A DNA stretch of 64,000 nt from Latilactobacillus fuchuensis DSM 14340 = JCM 11249 (lineage in GTDB: Bacteria; Bacillota; Bacilli; Lactobacillales; Lactobacillaceae): assembly GCF_000615805.1 (NCBI RefSeq), contig NZ_BAMJ01000007.1:1-64000 (forward strand), given 5' to 3'. The notes beneath the pieces are model-generated. The model saw nothing but the letters and a program-made list of their open reading frames with translations, searched no databases and was not told where the DNA came from. Both the position numbers and the translations under genes were made by a program. Below, piece after piece: positions 27,901 through 37,269 of this stretch (position 1 is the first letter of the stretch; each line of letters opens with the position of its first letter).

Positions 27901-28716
27901 TTACCGGTGATACTTCAATCGGACCTGCTTCGGTAAGTCGCCATACATTTTTTTAAACATTTCTCTGGCGGTCCGTTCATTCGTTAAACCGTGCTTTTGC
28001 ATCAACCCTTTAATAGGTAACGTTGTTTTAATCAGATCTTGATATAGTTCACTCAATCGCAGTTCATAGAGATATTCAACAATCGTAATCCCGATTTGTT
28101 GTTTGAATAATCTTGATAAATAACTCGGATTGTAACCGAATTTGCGGGCCAATTGACTGACCCGTAATGGTTCGGTATAGTGTCGGTTAATTTCAGTGAT
28201 AATATCTTTCAAACCACTCGTATCTTGACGGATTTTCGTTGATTCGGCGGTTCCAAATTTTAAAACCACCGTTTTTAAAATCATTAACAAAATAATCCCA
28301 AAATCAAATAGGTACCCGGCTTTTTGCCGCATGTTAATCTGATTCAATTCATTTAATAAACCGACTACTTTTTGATACGACTCATCGGTTGGTGCCTTTA
28401 GAATCATATTTAAATTAGCCGGATCATCACAATATTGCGCCATAAAATCTAATGGAATTTGTAAGACGAGTGCCTTATTTGCTGTACTGGTCACATCATG
28501 GACGACGCCCGATGCAATCACGATAAACTGCTGCGCTTGAACGACGTGCGCCTCACCATCAAATTTAAAAATAAATTGACCCGACATCACATAGATCAAC
28601 TCGATACTACTATGCCAATGAAAAGGCACATACCCGTTTGTTTCAACAACTGATTCGTAAAAACGAACGCCCATCTCCAAATTAGAGATGACATTTTCAT
28701 GATGTTGTCTGACCAT
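27901..28716 (-). CDS. AraC-family transcriptional regulator (xylosidase locus)
   Basis: A protein of 271 residues. An N-terminal cupin sugar-sensing domain ('PFHWHSSIELIYVMSG', about 30-45) is followed by a C-terminal double HTH ('LRVSQLARKFGYNPSYLSRLF' and 'VEYLYELRLSELYQDL'). ATG 28716 was chosen because GGAGG lies 9 bases upstream. It is divergent from the xylosidase-symporter operon and so is probably its activator, responding to a xyloside. Confidence 0.85.
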   Translation of the reverse strand: MVRQHHENVISNLEMGVRFYESVVETNGYVPFHWHSSIELIYVMSGQFIFKFDGEAHVVQAQQFIVIASGVVHDVTSTANKALVLQIPLDFMAQYCDDPANLNMILKAPTDESYQKVVGLLNELNQINMRQKAGYLFDFGIILLMILKTVVLKFGTAESTKIRQDTSGLKDIITEINRHYTEPLRVSQLARKFGYNPSYLSRLFKQQIGITIVEYLYELRLSELYQDLIKTTLPIKGLMQKHGLTNERTAREMFKKMYGDLPKQVRLKYHR

Positions 28717-28775
28717 TCTCAAAAACCTCCGCTTAAAAAATATGACAATTATTACGTATCAAAAGCAATATCTTG

Positions 28776-28814
28776 ACTAAACGCTTTCATTTCATTGACT
28801 AGGATGCGCTTTCA
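28776..28814 (-). promoter_or_regulatory. Two cre-like sites in the xylosidase/AraC intergenic region
   Basis: On the minus strand TGAAAGCGTTTAGT (28776-28789) and TGAAAGCGCATCCT (28801-28814) match the CcpA consensus at 12 and 11 of 14 positions. A TATAAT -10 box for the xylosidase operon lies at 28867-28872. Confidence 0.55.
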
Positions 28815-28917
28815 TTTTAAGATAACGAAGACCTCTTAAATCAAACTCAAAACAATCAATTCACTCTATAATAGCATATTTAGCAATGATTGTTAGTTCA
28901 AAGAATGGAGTACATCA

Positions 28918-30577
28918 ATGATGACAACTATTGAAAACCCAATCATCAAGGGCATGGCCCCTGACCCCTCGATCATTCGAGTAGGTGCAGATTATTACAT
29001 CGCGACTTCCACTTTCCATTGGAATCCGGCGGTTCAGATTTTTCATTCCACCGATTTAGCCAATTGGGAACTCAGCTCATACGCGCTAACCAACCATGAA
29101 GTTGATTTGCGGGGAACGAGTACCCCGGCCGGAATCTGGGCCCCCATCTTTCTTATGATCCCCAATCCAAGAAATACTGGTTAGCTTATTCGCACATGCA
29201 AAACATGGCAGGCCGCGAATTCAATTCTGACTCGTTCGCCGTTTGGGCCGACAATATCAACGGTCCGTGGTCAAAACCCCTTTACTTAACGTCAATCGGT
29301 TTTGACCCCGCCCTATTCCACGACAGCGACGGTCGCCATTATGTTTCAATCCTCGAATGGGAAACGCGGACTGGTTATCAAGCGCCCGGTCATATCGTGA
29401 TTGCGGAGGTCAATTTAGACCAAGGTGGTATTATCGGTGATTGGCACCGGGTGACCACTGGTTTTACCACTCGCGGTTGCGCCGAAGCCCCCCAAATCTA
29501 CAAACACGATGGCTATTATTACTTACTGATTGCCGCGGGCGGGACCGGTTATGCGCACGGTGTTGAAATCGGCCGTTCTAAAACTATTTTGGGGCCTTAT
29601 GAACCGAACCCGACTGGTGAACCGATTATCACATCGGCGCCCCAACATCTTTTCTCATTAGGCGACCCCGATGCAGGCCATTTCGAAATGTACAATCCGA
29701 ATTCGTTAATGCAAAAAGCGGGCCATGGCTCACTGGTTCAAACGCAAACCGATGAATGGTATATCACCCATCTTATGTCGCGGCCATTACCGGAAACAAC
29801 CTTAAACCCACTAGGTCGCTAAACGTCGCTCCAAAAAATGGTCTGGCGCGATGGTTGGTTACAAATGGCGGACGGTTCCAACTTCGCTAAGATGACGACG
29901 CCTGGAATGACCGGCAGTCAGATCACACAATTAGCCAACGCCGATGACATCGACGACCAATTCGAACAGGCGACCTATGACTTACGGTTTATGACCCCCT
30001 ATCATGAACAAGCCGCGCATTGGGTGAATACCACTGAACAGCCCCATCATTTACGGATTTACGGCAACAATTCCTTCTTCTCCCAGATTAATCCAGCCAT
30101 TATGGCGACTCGGGCAACTTCCTTGGACTACACGGTCCAAACAAAAGTAACTTTCCAAGCCGATCACTATTCCGAATCAGCTGGCCTTGGTCTTTATTAT
30201 GATTCGAATAACTGGCTCTACGCGCGATTAGGGCTTAACGATACCGAAGATGGCACCATCTTGCGTATTTTACAAGCCAAACTTGGCGATCGAACGGATG
30301 ATAGCCACCACCAAATTGTGGTTCCGAATCAAACCGCTGAGATTAAACTCGTCTATCATTTCGGTGTCGTTCAAGTTTGGTACCGATTGGCCACGCAGAA
30401 TGACTGGTTAAAACTTGGTCAATCAATCGATGTTAGCTACCTATCTGACGAAGGCGTTAACGGTGAACCCGGCGAGATTGGCGGCTTTACTGGCCTGTTC
30501 AACTTCATCGGGCCATCGACGCACATCAACATGATTCGTTTGCTGATTTTGATTATTACACCGTTCAAAACAACTAA
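28918..30577 (+). pseudogene. GH43 beta-xylosidase, broken by two frameshifts and a stop
   Basis: ATG 28918 begins a GH43 glycosidase ('NPIIKGMAPDPSIIRVG', with the catalytic-base Asp in 'PDPS'). The frame breaks near 29148 in a run of five C and resumes as 'HLSYDPQSKKYWLAYSHMQ'. At 29820-29822 an in-frame TAA replaces the expected Glu of 'GRETSLQKM'. A third break near 30510 is followed by 'DAHQHDSFADFDYYTVQNN' and the true stop at 30575-30577. About 553 residues if repaired. Indels could be sequencing errors; the nonsense codon needs a substitution. 14 bases before the symporter gene. Confidence 0.82.
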
Positions 30578-30591
30578 AAGGAGTTCTTATC

Positions 30592-31827
30592 ATGGCAAAA
30601 AAAGTAGTCACCCTTAAACGACTAATCCCCGGTTTAATCATTGGCCCCGCTAGTTGGCTTGGCCCGTATATCGTTATGAATAGTCTTTTCTTACCCGCAC
30701 TCATCCAACATCTGGATGCTGCTAATAAAATTCAATTGGTCGCCTTGTTTTCAACCTGTGGGATGGTCGTCGCGGCGATTTCAAATATGCTCGCAGGTGC
30801 CTTATCCGATAAAACCCGGTCACGATTTGGGCAACGAACACCTTGGCTTATCGGCGGTTCTTTCGTCTTCATGCTGGCGATGATTGCCGCTTCAATGGCG
30901 CCCACCATTACCTTACTATTAGCCGCTTGGATGGTCGGACAAGCCGCGTTGAACTTCATCGTGGCCCCGATGGTCGCTTGGATCGATTTAGCCCCGAAAG
31001 ATAGTCGCGATACCGCTTCTTCCGCATATGGCGGTTTAGGGATGGCCTTAGGAAACAATGCCTTTAACGTCGTTGGTGCTATGTTATTGGGTCAATTCCG
31101 GTTAGGTTTCATGATTTTTGGGATTATTACCTTTGTTGGCACATTAATCGCCGCTGCAATTGTGCGCGAACCCTCTAATTTGGACGACGCCATTGTCCAT
31201 AAAGACACCACTAAAAAGCTCTCTTTGAAAGACGCTGCTGCGATTTTTCCTAGCTGGCACGTCGGTCGGGACTACTATCTCGCCTTGATTGGTAAATTAT
31301 TCCAAGGCGTCGGCAACTTCGCGATTACCGGTTATATTCTCTACATTATGACCGACTTCTTACACATGGGGAGTCAAACACAATCGTCAATTCAATTAAT
31401 CAACATCATCATGCTCGTGTTCGGAATTCTAATGGGCTTCATCGCCGGTCCCATTTCCGATAAATTTAAAGTTTTGAAATATCCGGTCGCTTTCTCAACC
31501 CTGTTTCTCGCATTCGGCGCTTTGATGCTCTTCTTCTTTAGAAATAATACCGGCATTATCGTTTACGCGTTTGCAGCCGGCATCGGGATGGGGGTTTGGA
31601 ACTCTCTCGACAACCTCTTAAATATTGAAGTCATTCCTGATGAAAATCGGGTCGCTTTCTTCCTAGGGGTCTATAACTTAGGGAACACGATTACCCAAGC
31701 CATCGCACCGGTCCTCGCGGCGGTCGTCATTTCTTGGTTTGGCTTCTCCGCGATTTTCATCGTCTCATTCCTCTTCTCATTAGTCGGTGGCATCGCAATG
31801 CTCTGCATTAAATCAGTTAAACGTTAA
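30592..31827 (+). CDS. MFS/GPH-type sugar symporter
   Basis: A 12-helix transporter of 411 residues. The loop 'GALSDKTRSRFGQRTPWLIG' (about 67-86) is typical of sugar symporters of the GPH/SLC45-like group. It follows the broken xylosidase by 14 bases with AAAAGGAG before ATG 30592, so the pair likely imports and cleaves a xylo-oligosaccharide or another pentoside. Its stop codon is followed within 4 bases by repeat R5. Confidence 0.82.
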   Translation: MAKKVVTLKRLIPGLIIGPASWLGPYIVMNSLFLPALIQHLDAANKIQLVALFSTCGMVVAAISNMLAGALSDKTRSRFGQRTPWLIGGSFVFMLAMIAASMAPTITLLLAAWMVGQAALNFIVAPMVAWIDLAPKDSRDTASSAYGGLGMALGNNAFNVVGAMLLGQFRLGFMIFGIITFVGTLIAAAIVREPSNLDDAIVHKDTTKKLSLKDAAAIFPSWHVGRDYYLALIGKLFQGVGNFAITGYILYIMTDFLHMGSQTQSSIQLINIIMLVFGILMGFIAGPISDKFKVLKYPVAFSTLFLAFGALMLFFFRNNTGIIVYAFAAGIGMGVWNSLDNLLNIEVIPDENRVAFFLGVYNLGNTITQAIAPVLAAVVISWFGFSAIFIVSFLFSLVGGIAMLCIKSVKR

Positions 31828-31830
31828 AAC

Positions 31831-31952
31831 AGAAGAGCGCTGATTCGAGTTGGTCAGGCTTCGAGGATTAACCTAAGGATACGGATTATGGTCGGGTTTA
31901 ACCATAATTTGTATTTTGTAGTTAGGTAGAGAAGATTGCTTGAAAAGCGCGC
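31831..31952 (+). repeat. Structured 3'-UTR repeat, copy R5
   Basis: Begins 4 bases after the symporter stop codon in the sense of that gene. It shares GCGCTGATTCGAGTTGGT and GAGGATTAACCTAA with R1/R2 but has a different inner hairpin, built on GGATTATGGT / ACCATAATTTG. The only plus-strand copy besides R6. Confidence 0.72.
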
Positions 31953-32022
31953 TGATTTGCGGGTAGCAACCGAGTCTCAAGTTAAAAAACGAGTATCCTG
32001 AATTTAGGATACTCGTTTTTTG
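31948..32022 (+). terminator. Degenerate repeat copy R6 ending in an intrinsic terminator
   Basis: The 5' half (GCGCTGATTTGCGGGTAGCAAC) matches R3. The 3' half is replaced by a terminator hairpin, ACGAGTATCC / GGATACTCGT (31989-32016), with A6 and T6 flanks. It ends the symporter transcript. Confidence 0.8.
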
Positions 32023-32114
32023 ATTTGAACGAAAATTGATGAATTCTGGCGCGCGCCAACGAAGAATATTCGTTTAATATCGGAACACTTAGACTAACGT
32101 CACAGACTCTTTTA

Positions 32115-32621
32115 CTAGTTATTCAGTTCAATTGATTCTTGAGCTTGATCTTGGTGCTGGTGTAACTTAGCCATGACTGTCCGGGCAATTGGTTGGGCGA
32201 TGATTGCTTCAACCGCAAAGGCAATCGCAAAGTTTCGGGGCCATTTTTCAAAGAAATGGATAATTGGGACCATATTAAATGCGTGCCCGCCAATCCAAGT
32301 CCCGATGACGGTTAAGAAAATCGACATCAGAAAAACGTTACAGAGTTCCGTAATAATCATTTTAGCTGAGAAACTATCATCATCAGCCGTTAATTTATTG
32401 GCCATCCATTGTGCGGGTTGTTGCGTCAAAACGACTAATACCACGACACATAACCATAGCCAAGGGATGACTTGGAGCGTTGCGCCCCAGGCTTGCCATG
32501 AAAAACCGACTTCAAAGCCAGTCACCAATGGTGCGATAATGTTGACTGATAAAATTGAAATAATCCCGATAAATAAAACCATTTCTTTGGCGTTTCTAGG
32601 TAATCTTAATGCAAATTCCAT
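32115..32621 (-). CDS. DUF2798-family membrane protein
   Basis: A protein of 168 residues with four membrane helices arranged as two similar halves ('LPRNAKEMVLFIGIISILSVNI' start and the matching 'DDDSFSAKMIITELCNVFLMSIF' half), the pattern of DUF2798 proteins. Function unknown; a transporter-like or stress role has been guessed for the family. GGAGGAATTAACAC precedes ATG 32621. Its leader carries a terminator-like hairpin. Confidence 0.8.
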   Translation of the reverse strand: MEFALRLPRNAKEMVLFIGIISILSVNIIAPLVTGFEVGFSWQAWGATLQVIPWLWLCVVVLVVLTQQPAQWMANKLTADDDSFSAKMIITELCNVFLMSIFLTVIGTWIGGHAFNMVPIIHFFEKWPRNFAIAFAVEAIIAQPIARTVMAKLHQHQDQAQESIELNN

Positions 32622-32645
32622 GTGTTAATTCCTCCATCAGCGCAT

Positions 32646-32691
32646 AAAAAACAGCACAAAGCAAGGTTCTGCTTTGTGCTGATCAATTATA
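32646..32691 (-). promoter_or_regulatory. Promoter and terminator-like hairpin (attenuator?) in the DUF2798 leader
   Basis: On the minus strand TATAAT (32686-32691) is followed at once by a perfect 12-bp stem CAGCACAAAGCA / TGCTTTGTGCTG, loop of six, and six T (32646-32651). The ribosome site of the DUF2798 gene comes right after. No clear -35 box is seen. Confidence 0.6.
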
Positions 32692-32838
32692 CGCACTTTT
32701 TATTTAATTTTTTAGTAGAATTATATTGTACCAAATTTTGCTGAAAATTGCTAATGATAAATTATTTCAATTTGCACTTGGCCACTAAGTGTTCTATCGT
32801 AAAGGTATGTGTTTTAAGGAATAGAGGAGATTTTTAGG

Positions 32839-33404
32839 ATGATTGAAAAAGATGAAACGTTTAAAAAAATGACAAACGGTGAATGGTATTTTGATTCCCC
32901 CACGGTGATTGCCAAACGGGACGCGACCCGCTTAGCGCTCCAAAAAGCGGGCCAAATGCTCGATAACCAACAACGAATCAACGCGATTCAAAGTTTGTTG
33001 GGTCAGGCTGGGACCGACTTCTTCGTTGAAACCGGCTTTGAATGTAGTTTTGGTGATAATATCACAGTTGGCGACCATTTTTACGCAAACCGCAACGTGT
33101 TGATTTGCGATGAAGCCCAAGTCACGATTGGTGATCATTGTAAATTCGGCCCCGGCGTTTCATTATTAACTCCTTACCACCCAATCGATCCAACTAAACG
33201 CGCCACTAAAATCGAAATTTCAGGCCCCATCACCATCGGCGACCACGCTTGGTTCGGCGCCAACGTCACGATTTTACCAATGTGACTCTCGGCAAGAACG
33301 TCGTTGTCGGTGCTGGCAGTGTCGTCACGAAGTCGTTCCCCGATAACGTGATTATCGTCGGCAACCCCGCGCGCGTGTTGCGTGAAATTCCAACGGAAGA
33401 ATAA
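32839..33404 (+). pseudogene. Maltose/galactoside O-acetyltransferase (Maa/LacA-like), frameshifted
   Basis: ATG 32839 with GAGGAG upstream opens a hexapeptide-repeat acetyltransferase ('MIEKDETFKKMTNGEWYFD'); the left-handed beta-helix repeats carry the catalytic His in 'TPYHPID'. The frame hits TGA at 33283-33285; the continuation 'NVTLGKNVVVGAGSVVTKSF' is in the next frame to 33404. One missing A at CCAATGTG (expected CCA AAT GTG) explains it. About 188 residues if repaired, the family length. The role is acetyl transfer from acetyl-CoA to sugars, often as detoxification. Confidence 0.85.
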
Positions 33405-33406
33405 AT

Positions 33407-33441
33407 TTAAAAGCCACTATCGCAATTTGATAATGGCTTTT
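33407..33441. terminator. Intrinsic terminator between convergent genes
   Basis: AAAAGCCACTATC pairs with GATAATGGCTTTT (one mismatch) between the Maa gene and the Cof-type phosphatase gene. Confidence 0.75.
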
Positions 33442-33448
33442 CTTATTC

Positions 33449-34278
33449 TTAATACAATTCCAGTTGCGCTTCAATCGTCGCTAAAACGCCATCATGATTA
33501 TAATCAGCAATCGCGATATTGCGGGTGGCCTGTTGAATGCTAGCGCTGGCGTTGGGCATCGCAAAACCCCACGGCGTCATCTGCAGCATCCCCAAATCAT
33601 TTTCATTATCGCCAAACGTCATAATTTCATCCGCCGCAATCTGATAGCGCGTCTGTAATTGTTGAATCCCAGTCACTTTATCAATCCCACGTTCCCAATA
33701 AGTTCGGTTTGAAATCCAGAATTTTGACTCGCCAAACTCGCTGGCAAGGCAGCCTTTAACTGAGTTACCGCTTGTTGATAATTGACAGTTGCTCCAAAAG
33801 TCAGTCCAATTTTGGTAATCCGATCATTAACCCGCGCTTGACTGAGCGTCGCAAAATCAGACACCAATTCAATCGCGTGATAGTAGCGCTGAATATTTTC
33901 CAACGTCTCGGCGGTAATCTCGGCCGGGACATACGTTTTCTTAACACCGGAAATCGTTTTTTGAACAATCGCGGTTGCCCCGAATGTTTGCATAATCTGT
34001 AATACTTCGGCTAAATCAGCCTCCGATAGCGCATCAACACTGATTAAATCATCACCTTGATGGACAATTGCCCCATTTTGCGAAATAAAATCAATAATTT
34101 TTTTCTGCGGTGCAAATTGATTTTGTAGCCGTTGATACTGCGACCCACTAGCGACCACAAAATGAATCTGACGTGTTTGAAACTGTTCAAAAATTCGAGC
34201 AAACCGCCGTTGATTATACGTATTATTCTGATTCAAAAACGTGCCATCCATATCGACTACTATCATCTTAATCGTCAT
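33449..34278 (-). pseudogene. Cof-type HAD phosphatase, frameshifted
   Basis: ATG 34278 (GAGG 8 bases upstream) gives 'MTIKMIVVDMDGTFL' with the nucleophile motif DMDGT. The cap domain follows, and the frame breaks near 33718. The other frame reads 'WISNRTYWERGIDKVTGIQQL' and then motif IV 'MTFGDNENDLGML' to the stop at 33449. One lost base before TGGATT explains it; the repaired length is about 276 residues. Cof-like enzymes dephosphorylate sugar phosphates, FMN or PLP. Substrate unknown. Confidence 0.83.
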
Positions 34279-34475
34279 TGTAGCAACCTCATCTCTAAAC
34301 TAATTAAAATACTTAATTGATGCCATCTATAACATTCAAATAATTACGGCCTTTATTAAACCAACTTTAAAATAATACCACGTTCCGAAACCGTTATCAT
34401 TATCAATCCTCAGTATGCTAAAATAAATCTATCAGGTTTTCGAACTTGCAAATCTCTTCTTAAGGAGTCGGTTAT

Positions 34476-35126
34476 ATGCCTAAAGGAATTATCTTCGATA
34501 TGGACGGTCTCTTGGTCGATTCAGAAATTATTTCATTTAAAATGTACCGTGCCCTACTAGCTCACCACGGTATTCTTGATTTTACCACCAATGATTATGC
34601 GATCAATTATAGTGGGCATAATGAACTAGATAATATGAACAACTTAATTCAGACTTTTAATTTGCCAATTACCACAACCACAGGTCTACATTACGTTCAT
34701 CAAATTGAAACGGAACTCTTAGAAAAAGGGGTTGCACTTAAACCAGGCGCCCAACAATTACTAGCATTCTTAGCCGATCATCAATATCTGATTGGCCTCG
34801 CCACTTCAAGTATGGCAGACCGGGCACAACTCATTTTGAAACAAAATAATATCCAACATTACTTTGACGCTTTGACCTTTAATGCAGAAATCAACCACGG
34901 AAAACCTGCCCCGGATATTTTCAATAAGGCCTGCACTAAAATGGCCTTGGCCCCCAATGAAGCCTTAATTTTTGAAGATAGTGAAGCAGGTATCCAAGCC
35001 GCTAATGCAGCCAACATCCCCGTGATTTGTATTCCCGACATGCACCGACCCTCCCCGATAATATTGGCAAAAACGGTCGCAGTCTATCCAAATTTGACAG
35101 CAGCCATCGCTTATTTTGAACAGTAA
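34476..35126 (+). CDS. HAD hydrolase, beta-phosphoglucomutase-like
   Basis: A protein of 216 residues, subfamily IA. Motif I 'IIFDMDGLLVDSE' (5-17), motif II Ser in 'GLATSSM', Lys in 'NHGKPAPDIF' and motif III 'LIFEDSEAG' are all present, with a helical cap between. It acts on small sugar phosphates, either as phosphatase or phosphoglucomutase. AAGGAGTCGGTTAT precedes ATG 34476. It stands alone, divergent from the Cof-type gene. Confidence 0.88.
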   Translation: MPKGIIFDMDGLLVDSEIISFKMYRALLAHHGILDFTTNDYAINYSGHNELDNMNNLIQTFNLPITTTTGLHYVHQIETELLEKGVALKPGAQQLLAFLADHQYLIGLATSSMADRAQLILKQNNIQHYFDALTFNAEINHGKPAPDIFNKACTKMALAPNEALIFEDSEAGIQAANAANIPVICIPDMHRPSPIILAKTVAVYPNLTAAIAYFEQ

Positions 35127-35158
35127 GCTAACTGAATTTAAGGCATTGTCAAATATTG

Positions 35159-35211
35159 TTAAAAGCCCCTTTAAAAAGTTGAATTAACCTAACTTTTTAG
35201 AGGGGCTTTTA
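35159..35211 (+). terminator. Intrinsic terminator (bidirectional)
   Basis: The stem AAAAGCCCCT.TAAAAAGTT / AACTTTTTA.AGGGGCTTTT lies between the HAD gene and the convergent asnA. Confidence 0.88.
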
Positions 35212-35260
35212 CTGTCAACGCGTTAGTAGCTTTCGACCTTCTTAAAGCAAGCCCAATCGA

Positions 35261-36268
35261 TTACAACAACTGAATCCCGGCCGCTTCACATTGGTCAATC
35301 ATCGCTTGGGGCCAGATGCTGGTTTGTACTTCGCCAACGTGCGCTTTGCCCAATAATAATAAGCAAAGACGCGATTGGCCGATGCCACCGCCGATTGTGT
35401 ACGGCAATTTACCGTTTAATAGCGCTTGGTGGAACGGTAACGACACCCGATTTTCGGCGTGCGCCGCTTTTAATTGGCGTTGCATCGCAGCTTCATCGAC
35501 CCGAATCCCCATACTCGATAATTCGAGTGAACAATTTAACGGTGCGTACCAGAATAGGAGATCGCCATTCAATGTCCAATCGTCATAATCTGGGGCCCGA
35601 CCGTCGTGGCGTTGACCCGATTTTAACAACCCACCGATTTGCATTAAGAAGACACAACCCAATTCTTGCGTGATGGCATTCTCACGTTCTTTCGGCGTTT
35701 TAGCCGGCCAGCGGTCTTCTAATTCCTGGGTCGTCACAAAATGGACAGCATCGGGTAATTGGTGGACTGCTTGCGGATATTGATACCAAACTTCGTGTTC
35801 CATGTGTTTAATTACTTTAAAAATCGTTTCGACAGTCTGTTTGAGCGTCGCTTCAGTCCGTTCAGACTTCGCAATCACCTTTTCCCAATCCCATTGATCG
35901 ACATAAATCGAATGAAAATTATCCAAATCTTCATCCTTACGAATCGCGTTCATGTTGGTGTAGAGACCTTCGTGTAGTTCAAAATCATTCTTAGCGAGCG
36001 CCATCCGTTTCCATTTTGCCAATGAATGGACGATTTCAATCGTGTGCCCGTCAAAATCGGCCATCGTAAATGACACGGGGCTTTCGACGCCGTTGAGGTT
36101 ATCGTTCAACCCCATTGCGTGATCGACAAACATCGGTGCCGACACACGGGATAGATTCATTTGTTGGCCGAATTCATCCTGAAACGTTTCGCGAATAAAG
36201 CGAATCGCAGCCTGAGTTTCCCGTCTGGATAATTTTGGATCATAATTTTCTGGTATGGTTAAATGCAT
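35261..36268 (-). CDS. asnA: Aspartate-ammonia ligase (AsnA)
   Basis: Makes asparagine from aspartate, ammonia and ATP. The protein has 335 residues, class II synthetase-like fold. Motifs: '[16 protein letters not shown]', '[13 protein letters not shown]', and near the end '[16 protein letters not shown]'. ATG 36268 is the right start: GAGGGAG lies 9 bases upstream and the family begins '[13 protein letters not shown]'. It is controlled by a T-box leader directly upstream, so expression rises when tRNA-Asn is uncharged. Confidence 0.95.
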   Translation of the reverse strand: MHLTIPENYDPKLSRRETQAAIRFIRETFQDEFGQQMNLSRVSAPMFVDHAMGLNDNLNGVESPVSFTMADFDGHTIEIVHSLAKWKRMALAKNDFELHEGLYTNMNAIRKDEDLDNFHSIYVDQWDWEKVIAKSERTEATLKQTVETIFKVIKHMEHEVWYQYPQAVHQLPDAVHFVTTQELEDRWPAKTPKERENAITQELGCVFLMQIGGLLKSGQRHDGRAPDYDDWTLNGDLLFWYAPLNCSLELSSMGIRVDEAAMQRQLKAAHAENRVSLPFHQALLNGKLPYTIGGGIGQSRLCLLLLGKAHVGEVQTSIWPQAMIDQCEAAGIQLL

Positions 36269-36297
36269 ATTAATCGACTCCCTCATTGAATTCACAA

Positions 36298-36590
36298 AAT
36301 AAAAAAAAAACCTTCATCCCCCTAATACAAGGGACGAAAGACTTTTCGCGGTACCACCCAAGTTGCCCGCAATTGCGGACCACCTCTACTAAACGCACTA
36401 ACATGCGCGCCGGTGATAACGTTCCGGTAACGTCGAGGCCTACTTTGTGCGCGCTACATTTCAGCCTGAAACTTTAAGGAGGGTTATTCAATCAAATTGC
36501 CACTTGTCGGGTTTCCACTATTCCCCAACTCACTGTTAGCGCAAAAATGACCTACTTGGCTCCCACACGTTTTTATTTTGTGGTTTAATG
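36298..36590 (-). promoter_or_regulatory. T-box riboswitch of asnA
   Basis: On the minus strand the canonical T-box 'GGGTGGTACCGCG' (36347-36359) precedes a terminator (CGTCCCTTGTATTAGGGGGATG stem region, then at least ten T at 36301-36310). The upstream 230 bases show Stem I features (AAGTAGG, then GGGGAATAGTGGAAACCC). I did not assign the specifier codon with certainty; asnA leaders use AAC. It covers most of the 36269-36656 gap. Confidence 0.93.
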
Positions 36591-36656
36591 ATAGCACAAT
36601 TAGAAACATTAGGAAAGACTCATTTAGCATTAGAAGTACATCTTTTTTTAATATGC

Positions 36657-37266
36657 CTAATCCACACTATCTGGACCGGCAATATTACCACCAATTTCAG
36701 GGAATTGATTTTTAACTCGGGTATATAATCCCGCGACATCCTCACCATTACCAGCTGATTCTTTGTATATCTTAACAAGTGTCTCAGCCGGAATACTCCC
36801 TAGCGCACTGACGTTGCAACCAAAAGTTTCGGCCAATGTTCTTCTAATATCAGGTGCAAATGCCGGTGCTGTCCCAGCGGTTGCCGCTTCTGTTTGCGCT
36901 GCAGCAGACTCAGCTGCAGCTGAACTCGCTTGGGCCGAAACCGAGTTGGCGACTGATTGACTCGCACTTTGAACGGCTACTTCACTCGCTTGTCTGGCAG
37001 ACTCAGACGCTGCAACAACTGATTGACTCTCAGCAATACTGGTTTCAGAGGCGACTTTAGCCGAACTGCTCGCAATTGATGTACTTTTCTTTTTCTTCAA
37101 TGATTTATTTTTCAGCTTTTAATTTAGCCACCTTTTTCTGATGACTTACTTTTTGAGCACTTTCTTGGTCAGCCTTTTTAGTTGATTGATTATCATTGGT
37201 GCGACAGCCTGCTAACAAAATAAGGCTCAACAACCCAATAATCCCACTACTATATTTAATCCGCAT
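36657..37266 (-). pseudogene. Lipoprotein with Ala/Ser-rich linker, frameshifted
   Basis: ATG 37266 (GGGGGAG upstream) begins a lipoprotein 'MRIKYSSGIIGLLSLILLAGC' (lipobox LAGC) with 'STKKADQESAQKVSHQKK'. After 'KLKAEK' a TAA follows; removing one A from a run of five gives 'KLKAENKSLKKKKSTSIASS', which continues to 36657. An Ala/Ser/Val coiled linker and a small C-terminal domain ('ETFGCNVSALGSIPAETLVKIY') follow, about 203 residues in all. The break is an insertion, unlike most others here. It shares the 'KAENK.LK' segment with the next gene. Function unknown. Confidence 0.7.
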
Positions 37267-37269
37267 TAA

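Noticed and set aside
32047-32058. Palindrome TGGCGCGCGCCA
   Set aside because: A perfect 12-mer, but single, far from a promoter and between convergent genes; could be chance.
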